64,000 nt of DNA from Acetobacter oryzifermentans (GTDB lineage Bacteria > Pseudomonadota > Alphaproteobacteria > Acetobacterales > Acetobacteraceae). The notes beneath the pieces are model-generated. The model searched no databases, was not told the origin of the DNA, and saw nothing but the letters and a program-made list of their open reading frames with translations. The stretch spans positions 806,001 through 870,000 of the forward strand of contig NZ_CP011120.1 of the NCBI RefSeq assembly GCF_001628715.1. Direction: 5' to 3'. Shown piece after piece: positions 9,130 through 17,400 of the stretch; position 1 is the first letter of the stretch; each line of letters begins with the position of its first letter. Made by a program: the position numbers and the translations under genes.

Positions 9130-9449
9130 ACTTCCCGAAGACAAATAAATCAATAAATTGCGAGCCTACAGCTAGTAGCACGATATACCGTGCTGGTGGG
9201 TGGTCAGCCGTTGTTCTGCCAATGGATGTGAGAAGATACTTGTTTCGCAAAATATGTTCTCTACACAAGATAAATCCTGAGCAAGGAACTTTTTTGGGTT
9301 CCTTTTTTTGTGGCGATATGGCTGCGCGGAGCTGCTTACGATTACTGCTTTTTAAAGAGCAGATATACGGAGAATGCACAGTACTCGTGTTGAAAATAAA
9401 CAAATAAGAAATACATTCTGTTACAGTTTTGTTAAACGAGGAGAGAGAA
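9130..9449. other. Non-coding gap of 320 bp with possible small RNA
   Basis: No convincing coding frame. It holds a small hairpin (AGCACG 9177-9182 pairing with CGTGCT 9189-9194) and a T-rich terminator (9283-9309). The last 140 bp are AT-rich and presumably carry the promoter of the WDGG-repeat gene. The stretch between the tRNA and the terminator (about 150 nt) could be a long tRNA trailer or an independent small RNA. Confidence 0.5.
9283..9309 (+). terminator. Intrinsic terminator downstream of tRNA-Gly
   Basis: Stem AAGGAAC (9283-9289) pairing with GTTCCTT (9298-9304), an 8-nt loop, then a run of seven T to 9309. It probably ends the tRNA-Gly transcript or a small RNA that starts after the tRNA. 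Confidence 0.75.
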
Positions 9450-9722
9450 ATGAAAAAGACACTTTATATGTGTGTCGCTGTTCTTGGCCTCGGGTTTGTA
9501 CAGAGTGCTTCTGCAGCCACATGGGATGGTGGTGTCTCAAGACATGTTGAGGTCAAAAACCCGGATCAGCCCGATACAACCAAAGGCGGTGTATGGGATG
9601 GTGGGGCAGCCAAGAAGGTAAAGGTGGAAGACCCGGATACGCCGGATACCACCAAAGGTGGTGTGTGGGATGGCGGTATATCTGAACACGTGCCCGTAAA
9701 ATACCCAAGCATGCCGCAGTAA
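9450..9722 (+). CDS. Secreted WDGG-repeat protein, unknown function
   Basis: A 90-residue protein starting at the ATG at 9450 with a strong GAGGAGAGAG ribosome site. A signal peptide (MKKTLYMCVAVLGLGFVQSA, cleavage after ASA) leaves about 67 mature residues. These consist almost entirely of a repeat: WDGG begins at residues 25, 49 and 73, exactly 24 residues apart. Each WDGG is followed by a V-x-V strand, and PDxPDTTKGGV closes the first two units. The DNA repeats with a 72-bp period. There are no cysteines in the mature part. I recognise no family; it could be a small periplasmic or surface protein. It ends at a long hairpin and borders a very AT-rich spacer. Confidence 0.75.
   Translation: MKKTLYMCVAVLGLGFVQSASAATWDGGVSRHVEVKNPDQPDTTKGGVWDGGAAKKVKVEDPDTPDTTKGGVWDGGISEHVPVKYPSMPQ
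9546..9690 (+). repeat. 72-bp tandem coding repeat
   Basis: Two imperfect 72-bp units inside the WDGG-repeat gene, easiest to see as ACCAAAGGCGGTGTATGGGA and ACCAAAGGTGGTGTGTGGGA spaced 72 bp apart. Differences are mostly at third codon positions, so the protein repeat is better conserved than the DNA. Confidence 0.75.
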
Positions 9723-9731
9723 TGTGGGAAT

Positions 9732-9781
9732 GCCCTGTTTTAATGTTGGTGTCATGCGGCCATAAAACATTGGAACAGGGC
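9732..9781. repeat. Long inverted repeat after the WDGG gene
   Basis: GCCCTGTT (9732-9739) pairs with AACAGGGC (9774-9781), with an inner AATGTT/AACATT pairing. It starts 10 nt after the stop codon. There is no T-tract, so it may be an RNA 3'-stabilising hairpin or a rho-type end rather than a classic terminator. Confidence 0.6.
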
Positions 9782-9839
9782 ATGGCTTCTTTGCCCTTCC
9801 AGAATGACCAAGTGTTTGCGGCATGGGAATGTGTAAAGC

Positions 9840-10330
9840 GTTACTTGTTCCGATTTTTGGTGTGGGAGCAATATATATGAATATATATACAGATCATATT
9901 ACTTAAAATTCATAGTAAACAAGAAAATTAACATCAGAATATATAAATATATTTATGATTATAACTGCAATTCTCAAATTTTTAATATAGTATATATGGT
10001 ATTTTCCTTTTAAGACAAAGAATTATACATATCGCGCATAGAATCAAACCACACTAAGAAAGCAGATGTGTGCTCAAGCGCATGTACATTGTGCATGTGG
10101 CAAGATAATTTTTTATGAAATTATTGTTTCATATCCGATATGGTAAGCATTCTTTGTTTTGGAATACATGAAAGAAATACAAAATACTCTTTTTATTATT
10201 TAACAATACATCTTGATTATACAAAATATAGAAGTAAAAAAGATTCAGATTTTTTTATTATAATCTCTTGAATATCATATATTGTTGTGTGATGATTATA
10301 AAAAGAGGTGTGTATATGCAATACATATCT
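9840..10330. other. Very AT-rich intergenic spacer
   Basis: About 490 bp rich in A/T runs and TATA-type alternations (for example around 9871-9890, 9937-9956 and 9984-9997), in sharp contrast to the GC-leaning genes around it. I find no reading frame with a ribosome site. It could be a xenogeneic-silencer target, a promoter region for the following outer-membrane protein, or DNA of foreign origin. Together with the rest of 9723-10367 it makes a gene-free stretch of some 645 bp. Confidence 0.7.
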
Positions 10331-10367
10331 GTCCCGTAACAGATTGCAACAAGGAGATCCTCTACAC

Positions 10368-10469
10368 GTGGCATATCTGATGCAGGATATCATTTTTGTA
10401 CAGAAACGGCTTTATCGCTTTTTTTGTGCGTGTGCGTCTGGGTTTCAACTTCATGCAGGCGCGGGCTGA
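10368..10469 (+). CDS. Possible 33-aa upstream ORF coupled to the porin-like gene
   Basis: A short frame opens at GTG 10368, preceded by AAGGAGA (10351-10357). It runs 33 codons (MAYLMQDIIF...) and stops at TGA 10467-10469. The last base of that stop is the first base of the ATG of the next gene (TGATG). The downstream gene has no good ribosome site of its own, so translation of this ORF may feed it. The peptide shows no family resemblance. The alternative is that it is merely untranslated leader. Confidence 0.4.
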   Translation: MAYLMQDIIFVQKRLYRFFCACASGFQLHAGAG

Positions 10470-12067
10470 TGATGAATAATTCCTTTGTCCGGCATGCGCG
10501 CTCTCATGCCACTTCAGTGTGCCGTGGGTCTCGCGGGTTTGTTAAGGCAAGCTGTTCTTTGGTAGCACTTGGTCTGGCTGCTTTTGCCGCTCCAGAGGAA
10601 GTGCGGGCAGAACAAACGCTTGTTTCCGTTAAGGGGATCACCCTTCAGGGTGCGCTGGATATTGGTGGGTCTGCTTTTTTCCTGCCCAATACCAACTTTG
10701 GCGCAGGGTCTTATGGCACCAAATCTTCCGGCGCTTTAGTGCGGCATAAAAACAGCACATATGGCGAATTTTACGGCAAGCCTATGCTCATGGGGTCTTG
10801 GCAAACAGGCTGGGGCTTTACCGTTATTGGCAAGGCATCTGCCATTGGCGCCACCACGTTGGGTGATGGTGATGCGGAAGAAGTTTCTCAAACATCTGGC
10901 ACGCCGCGTTCCATTTATCTGGAAGAAGCCAATCTGGGCGTAGAAGTGCCGTTAAAGATGGCAGGTGGCAACCAGATTCTTACGGTGCTGGGCGGCAGGC
11001 AGGCCTTTGCGGTGGATGATGGCTTCCTGATTGGTAAAGGCACCTACAGCGCGGGTGATAGAGGTGCATGGTGGTATGCACCGCGATATGCGTTTTCTGG
11101 CCCCGGTGTGATCAAGCTGGAAGGTGATTCCGTGCGTGGGGATGTCTTTATGTTGGAAAGCAATTCCGACAACGACATTGACCGCGGGTATGACCGCCCC
11201 AAAACCAAGTTTGTTGGGTTTGATGTATCTTGGTTCAAGAACAAACCCGGTGGGCATGGGGGTTCTACATATGCAGATCGTGCTGCATATGTAACGTTAA
11301 CCTACTTCCATGTGCGCGATGCAGATGGGTCATCTCATTACGATTATTCCACGCGTGCAGATCGTAACGGCATGAACGTGGCGGCTCTAAGCTGGGGCGG
11401 CACGTTGTTTCCCGTTAAGGCGTTGGGAATTTCCAAGAACTTTACGTTCTATGGCAACTTTGTATCCGAGCAGAACAGCCACCCAGGCAATGGCTACAAA
11501 TCTGTAGAAGCCTACGGCATGTTTTTCGAACCCGGCTATACGTTTTCCATGCTGCCGTGGAAGCCGCATCTGTTTTATCGGTACACGCGCTTTGGCGGCG
11601 GCAAAAATGCCGAAGGTTCGGTTAAGCGCAATTACGATACGTTCTTTTTGTACGATGGTAAGCGCTACACCTATGGTGGTTACTGGCCGGGTGAAATTGT
11701 GGGCATGTATCTGGCCCCACTTTCTGATCTGGAAGTGCACCAGTTTGATCTAACAGGCACGCCACCGGTGCACCTGTTTCGTAAAAAGGATGAGCTTAAG
11801 CTGGGTGTGCATTTTTACGATCTCTCCTTGCTGTATCCCTCTGGCATGGGGCTGAAGAACGTGGGCCGCCATGTTTCAAACGAAGTGGATTTTACGGCCG
11901 AATATATGCTGGATGAAACCACATCAGCCGCTGTTGCCGCAGGCACGGCCTTTAGTGGCCCGGCAGGGCGTGCGCTTTCTCGTGCAGGGGTGCCAACGGG
12001 GTATCGCATGCACAATATCGGGCGGCATGCAGGCGTGCTGGAAGCCTATTTTTACAAGCATTTTTAA
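10469..12067 (+). CDS. Outer-membrane beta-barrel (porin-like) protein
   Basis: 532 residues, exported and probably inserted in the outer membrane. A long N-terminal signal region (two adjacent ATGs at 10469 and 10472, then a hydrophobic stretch near residues 27-45 ending ...FAAPEEVRAEQ) precedes a body rich in alternating aromatic and glycine residues typical of beta-strands. The protein ends in aromatic FYKHF with terminal Phe, the classic outer-membrane sorting signal. The general layout recalls alginate-export/carbohydrate porin families, but I cannot assign a substrate. It has no clear ribosome site and may rely on coupling to the short upstream ORF. A permease gene follows after 71 bp. 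Confidence 0.7.
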   Translation: MMNNSFVRHARSHATSVCRGSRGFVKASCSLVALGLAAFAAPEEVRAEQTLVSVKGITLQGALDIGGSAFFLPNTNFGAGSYGTKSSGALVRHKNSTYGEFYGKPMLMGSWQTGWGFTVIGKASAIGATTLGDGDAEEVSQTSGTPRSIYLEEANLGVEVPLKMAGGNQILTVLGGRQAFAVDDGFLIGKGTYSAGDRGAWWYAPRYAFSGPGVIKLEGDSVRGDVFMLESNSDNDIDRGYDRPKTKFVGFDVSWFKNKPGGHGGSTYADRAAYVTLTYFHVRDADGSSHYDYSTRADRNGMNVAALSWGGTLFPVKALGISKNFTFYGNFVSEQNSHPGNGYKSVEAYGMFFEPGYTFSMLPWKPHLFYRYTRFGGGKNAEGSVKRNYDTFFLYDGKRYTYGGYWPGEIVGMYLAPLSDLEVHQFDLTGTPPVHLFRKKDELKLGVHFYDLSLLYPSGMGLKNVGRHVSNEVDFTAEYMLDETTSAAVAAGTAFSGPAGRALSRAGVPTGYRMHNIGRHAGVLEAYFYKHF

Positions 12068-12138
12068 CGAAGATTTCCCAAAACAAAACGTTTTGGGGTA
12101 GAAACACTTACAGGATAACAAGAACAAAGGATTTCCTG

Positions 12139-13509
12139 ATGCCCGAACCGACAACCCTCCCTGCGGGAAAACCTGCAGACGGGCTGCGTAATCGCCACAT
12201 TGCCATGATCGCTTTGGGTGGCACTATTGGGGCTGGTCTGTTTGTTGGCAGTGGCGCTGCCATTGCAGCAACAGGGCCTGCGGTTCTGCTGGCGTTTCTG
12301 CTGGTAGGATTTCTGGTTATCCTGGTGATGCGCATGCTGGGGGAAATGGTTGTGGCGGACCCCGGGCGTGGGTCCTTTGTGGAATATATTCGCGCCGCAC
12401 ATGGAGATAAGGTGGGCTTTACCGCTGGGTGGCTTTACTGGTTTTTCTGGGTGGTGGTGTTGGGCAGTGAGGCCATAGCCGGTGCCATTTTGTTACAGGA
12501 TTGGGTACATCTGCCGGTTTGGCTGCTTTCTATTGTGCTGATTCTTATTCTTAAACTGATCAACTTTGCTGCCCCCCGTGTTTTTGGTGAATGTGAATTC
12601 TGGCTTTCTGCCATTAAGGTTTTCAGCATTATCGCCTTTATTGCTATTTCTCTTTTATATGCGGCGCATGTGTTTGGGCCCGGCGTTTCTGTAAAGGAAA
12701 ACCTGCTGGGGCATGGCGGGTTTTTTCCGCATGGTATTGTGGCGCTCCTTTCTATTATTCCCACCATTTTGTTCACCATGATGGGTTCGGAAATTGCCAC
12801 AGTAGCAGCGGCTGAATCTCCAGAGCCGGGTAAAAATGTGGCCCGCGTAACCCGCAGCCTTGGCCGCCGTATTACACTGTTTTACGTAGCCGCCGTGGGT
12901 ATGATCCTGATTGTGGTGCCGTGGACAAACATTGTAGCTGGCAAGTCACCTTTTGTGGCGGCTATGGATGTTATGGGCGTGCCGGGCGCGGGGCTGCTGA
13001 TGCGGATTGTGGTGCTAAGCGCCATTTTATCCTGCCTGAACTCCGCCATGTATATTACATCGCGTATTCTGACAGAGCTGGCTGCTCAGGGTGATGCCCC
13101 GGCGTTTCTGGCGCGGAGTTCGGCTGCTGTTGTGCCGCGTAAGGCCATTATCGTTAGCAGTGTGGCAGGTACGTTGGTGGCTTTCTCATCCATTCTTGCA
13201 CCGGGCACCATCTTTGCTTTCCTGCTAAGCTGTAGTGGTGGCGTTATTCTGTTAATCTACAGTCTGATTGTAACATCTTACATTGTGACGCGCCGGGCAG
13301 CACGGCAGGCTGGCACAGAAGCAGAAAATTACACGTTGCCGCTTTTTCCGCTGTGCAATTACCTTACGCTGGCCGGTGTGGTGCTGGTGTTTGTGGCTAT
13401 GCTACTGAACCCATCCGAACGGATGACGGCTCTGGCAACCATGGGCAGCACAGTGGTGTGCTACCTTATGGCCGTTTACTTTGCCACCAATAACAAAAAA
13501 GCTGGCTGA
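12139..13509 (+). CDS. APC-family amino acid permease
   Basis: A 456-residue inner-membrane transporter with about twelve helices. The first helix carries the family signature IALGGTIGAGLFVGSG near residues 24-39. GEMVVADPGRGSFVEYIRA follows helix 2, as in the GabP/AnsP/CycA amino-acid transporter group. It imports an amino acid with protons; the substrate cannot be told from sequence. It follows the porin-like gene in the same direction, so the two might cooperate in uptake (inference). It ends at a strong hairpin shared with the convergent DUF1275 gene. Confidence 0.88.
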   Translation: MPEPTTLPAGKPADGLRNRHIAMIALGGTIGAGLFVGSGAAIAATGPAVLLAFLLVGFLVILVMRMLGEMVVADPGRGSFVEYIRAAHGDKVGFTAGWLYWFFWVVVLGSEAIAGAILLQDWVHLPVWLLSIVLILILKLINFAAPRVFGECEFWLSAIKVFSIIAFIAISLLYAAHVFGPGVSVKENLLGHGGFFPHGIVALLSIIPTILFTMMGSEIATVAAAESPEPGKNVARVTRSLGRRITLFYVAAVGMILIVVPWTNIVAGKSPFVAAMDVMGVPGAGLLMRIVVLSAILSCLNSAMYITSRILTELAAQGDAPAFLARSSAAVVPRKAIIVSSVAGTLVAFSSILAPGTIFAFLLSCSGGVILLIYSLIVTSYIVTRRAARQAGTEAENYTLPLFPLCNYLTLAGVVLVFVAMLLNPSERMTALATMGSTVVCYLMAVYFATNNKKAG

Positions 13510-13520
13510 ACTTTACGTTT

Positions 13521-13556
13521 AACTGAGTATTCCCGCAGTTTAGGGAATACTCAGTT
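13521..13556. terminator. Bidirectional hairpin between convergent genes
   Basis: A perfect 14-bp stem (AACTGAGTATTCCC pairing with GGGAATACTCAGTT) with an 8-nt loop. It lies just past the permease stop and contains the last codons (KLSIP) and stop of the minus-strand DUF1275 gene. T-tracts are short on both sides, but stem length and position support a shared transcription end. Confidence 0.7.
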
Positions 13557-14223
13557 TATCCAGATGCAGCGCAAGAGGGTGGCGGCGCAAATGCAGCAGG
13601 CCACCCGCCGCAAAAATGGTCATACCGGCAGCGGCAATACCAATTCCAACATTTTTATCAGAAACCAGCGTGCCAATAACAGCACCTACAAACAGGCTGG
13701 CAATAGCAGCTAATCTGCGCCATGTGCCAGAATTTGTGCCACCGGCCACTGTGCTGTTATGGGCCAGCCCATGCAGCACCATTGTAGCGGCTGGCAACAC
13801 CATATCCGGCAGTTTGGCATGGCGTGTGGCAGAAGTTTGCAGCCCCATGGCAAGCGAGAGCATGCCCAGCGTAATGTAAATGCCGCCGTTAATGTGCGCA
13901 CACCATACAAATGCGGCCAGCCCTACAAGGCAGCCAACGCCTAACAGAATGTCACCCACCACAAGGCGCGTATGGCGCTCACGCCGCACCAGGCGGCCAC
14001 CAATAACGGCCCCCGTAAAGTAGCAGGCAATGGCTTCCAGACCAGAAAGAACAATGGCCTGAGAAGTGGCAATATTAACAGCCATAAGAATAATGGTGGC
14101 TGTCATATATCCTGCAAAAATCTTCAGATGCAGTAGGGATATGGCATCCAGCATGCCCATTGCCATTGTTACCAGCAGAATGGCAATAACCAGCTTGGCA
14201 TCATGTCCCGTACGGGCTGTCAT
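13540..14223 (-). CDS. DUF1275 (YoaK-type) membrane protein
   Basis: 227 residues with about six membrane helices. The pattern matches DUF1275/YoaK: LDAISLLHLKIFAGYMTATI near the start, GLQTSATRHAKLPDMVLPA in the middle (like the family's GMQNA...T topology), and a basic C-terminal tail. Function is unknown for the family. The ATG at 14223 is preceded by GAGGAGAAATC, a strong ribosome site. Its last codons lie within the hairpin shared with the permease gene. Confidence 0.8.
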   Translation of the reverse strand: MTARTGHDAKLVIAILLVTMAMGMLDAISLLHLKIFAGYMTATIILMAVNIATSQAIVLSGLEAIACYFTGAVIGGRLVRRERHTRLVVGDILLGVGCLVGLAAFVWCAHINGGIYITLGMLSLAMGLQTSATRHAKLPDMVLPAATMVLHGLAHNSTVAGGTNSGTWRRLAAIASLFVGAVIGTLVSDKNVGIGIAAAGMTIFAAGGLLHLRRHPLALHLDKLSIP

Positions 14224-14374
14224 GATTTCTCCTCTAAAGAAAAAGAATGAAAAGAGGGGTTTTATACGCGTTTTGTAATAGAAGGATGCGCGTTATATCA
14301 TCATCTCCGCTCACGAAAAGATGATCTCTTGTAAGAGGTGCCATGCCCCAAACAGGTGGCACAGCCGTACAAAC

Positions 14375-14404
14375 AAAACCCCCGGCGCACAAAAACGCCG
14401 AGGG
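14375..14404 (-). terminator. Intrinsic terminator after putA
   Basis: On the minus strand CCCTCGGCG pairs with CGCCGGGGG (14396-14404 with 14379-14387) and is followed by TTTTG. It begins 24 nt past the putA stop. Confidence 0.8.
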
Positions 14405-14428
14405 CTTGGTTTGTAAAGCGCAGGCTAA

Positions 14429-17400
14429 TTAGTTTAGCGTCATCAGGCTGGCATTGCCGCCCGCTGCGGTGGTGTTGATGCTACGAGACTGCTCCTCCAG
14501 CACCACTTCAACAGAAGGCAATGTCTGGCCTGTTACAAAGGCAGAAACAATGGGGCCATTGGCTTCGGCCAGTGTTTTGCGCGCACTGCGGAAAATGGCG
14601 TTATCGTCCTCTCCCAGCAGGATGGAGCAGGGCAGGGCCGTTGCACTGGCAACCGGGCGAATAGCTTGGCGCAGAATATCTGGCAGTCTGTCCAACCATT
14701 CGGTCAGTTCTTCTTCGGCCAGCACCAGTGCCGTATTGCCACCAGCCAGCGCCAGAGAGACCTGATCATACAATCCGGCCAGCGTAATGGGCACACAGAG
14801 CACATTGCCACGTGCGCTCAGGCGGTAGATGTTCTGTTCCCCCACTGGGCCGGGCAGGGTGATTTCTCCACCCACCAGCGGCAGGCGTGCCAGATGGCCA
14901 GCAACCTGTGCGGCTTTGCTTTCACCCTTTTCACGCAGCCAGTCTGTCCACTGCGCCATTTCTGGCGTGGTGCGGCCACGCACAATCTGCGCCACGGTTG
15001 GCGCTGCGGATAACAGACGGCGCAGAATAAGCGGGCCGCCTGCCTTGGGGCCGGTGCCAGAAAGGCCACGCCCGCCAAAAGGCTGCACGCCCACAACTGC
15101 GCCAATGGTGTTGCGATTGACGTAAAGGTTGCCAGCCTCAACTTGTGAAAGCACGCTTTTGAGTGTGGAATCCAACCGGGTATGCAGGCCGAATGTCAGC
15201 CCGTAGCCGGTATCGTTAATTTCCAGCAGCAGTTCTTCCAACTTGTCGCGCTGGAAACGCAGAACATGCAGCACGGGGCCAAATACTTCTGGCCCAATTT
15301 CCCGAATGTTCAGCACCTCAATCAGCGTGGGTGGCACGTAGCTGCCGTTGGCGCAGGCTTCTGGCACGGGCAGCGCCATAACCGGAGCCTTGCGGGCCTT
15401 AAAGGCGTTAACGTGTGCGGTAATGTTGGCTGCGGCTTCTTCGGTAATCACCGGGCCGACATCGCAGGAAAGATGCGCGGGGTTGCCAATGCGCAGTTCG
15501 CGCATAGCGCCACGCAGCATGGCCAGAATGTGGTCTGCACAATCTTCCTGCACACACAGAACGCGCAGTGCGGAGCAGCGCTGGCCCGCGCTATCAAAAG
15601 CCGAGGCCAGAACATCGGCCACAACCTGTTCTGCCAGTGCGGAGGAATCCACAATCATGGCGTTCTGGCCGCCAGTTTCGGCCACAAATGGCACAGGCTG
15701 GCCGGTGGCTGTGCGGCGTTCCAGAAGCTGGCGGTTGATAATCTGCGCCACGGTGGTGGAACCCGTGAACATCACACCCATTACGCGCTCATCCGCCACG
15801 GCAGCAGCGCCTACGTCACCTTCCCCCGTGAGCAGTTGCAGGGCTGCGGGGGGTACGCCTGCTTCTTGCAAAATGCCTACGGCCACGGCAGCAACAAGCG
15901 GTGTTTCTTCTGCCGGTTTGGCCAGCACAACGTTGCCAGCCGCAAGGGCTGCGGCAATCTGGCCGATAAAGATGGCCAGCGGGAAGTTCCACGGGCTAAT
16001 GCAGGTTACAATACCTAGCGGCTTGTGGGTGGTGTTATCAAAATCCCGCCGGATAGTGGCGCCGTAATAACGCAGAAAGTCTACAGCCTCGCGCACTTCC
16101 GCCACTGCGTTGGGGAGGGATTTTCCGGCTTCACGCCCCAGAAGCGCCAGAAGATCATCTGTGCGTTCTTCCAGAATGTCAGAGGCTTTTTGCAGAATGT
16201 CTGCACGTTCTGCCGGGCTGCGGTTAGCCCAATCCTGCTGGCCCTTTTGTGCGGCATCTACAGCTTTTGTTACAACATCTGGCGTGGCGTAAGACACTTT
16301 GCCCACGACATCGCGCCGGTCTGCCGGGTTGGTAACAGGGCGGAAAGTGCCTTTCTTTTTTACACCCACAACCATTGGCATGGCTTCCCACGTTTGCGGG
16401 GCATCTTTAATACCGGCGGCCAGTGCAGACAGCACTTTGTCATCCGCCAGATCTACCCCTGCGGAATTGGTGCGTTCGGGCGCAAACAGATCACGCGGGT
16501 TGCGGATTTCTGTGTGCGGTGCGCCGTAAGGTGTGTAACGGCGGGCCACATCAATGGGGTTTTCAATCAGGGATGACAGCGGAATGGCGCTATCTCCAAT
16601 CTGGTTGACAAAGGAGGAGTTTGCACCGTTTTCCAGCAAGCGGCGCACAAGGTAAGCCAGCAGGGTTTCATGCGTGCCAACAGGTGCATAAATGCGGCAC
16701 GGACGGTTGAACTTGTCTGCCCCCACAACCTGTTTGTATAGCGGTTCACCCATGCCATGCAGGCACTGGAATTCGTAAGAGCCAAGCGCGAATTGTTCGC
16801 CCGCCAAAGTGTAAATGGTGGAAAGCGTGCGAGCGTTATGTGTGGCGAACTGCGGAAAAATGACATCACGCGCGTTCAGCAGTTTGCGGGCACAGGCAAT
16901 GTAGCTGATATCTGTGTGGCACTTGCGGGTATAAACGGGAAAATCCGCCATGCCCTCAACCTGCGCCTTCTTGATTTCGCTATCCCAGTAAGCGCCTTTT
17001 ACCAAACGCACCATAATGCGGCGGTTGCTGCGTTTGGCCAGATCAATAATGTAATCCAGCACATACGGGCAGCGTTTGCCGTAAGCCTGCACGACAAACC
17101 CAATGCCGTTCCAGCCTTCCAACCCCGGTGTGGCGCACAGGGCTTCTAGAATATCTAAAGAAACATCCAAACGTTCTGTTTCTTCCGCATCAATGTTCAG
17201 GCCGATATCGTATTTGCGGGCCAGCAGCGTAAGTTCCTGCACAACTGGCAGCAGTTCACCCATAACGCGGTCATGCTGCGCGCGGGCATAGCGTGGGTGC
17301 AGGGCGGAGAGTTTGATGGAAATGCCGGGCCGGTCATACACATTGTTGCCGGTTGCGCTGCGGCCAATGGTATTAATGGCGTTGATGTAATCCTGCCGGT

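Noticed and set aside
9056..10330. tRNA-Gly as an integration site for a mobile island
   Set aside because: No integrase, no repeated tRNA 3' end and no mobile genes are visible in the window, so an island boundary is not supported.
15182..16018. Long plus-strand open frame inside putA
   Set aside because: It is an antisense shadow of putA; the composition follows putA codon structure and there is no ribosome site.
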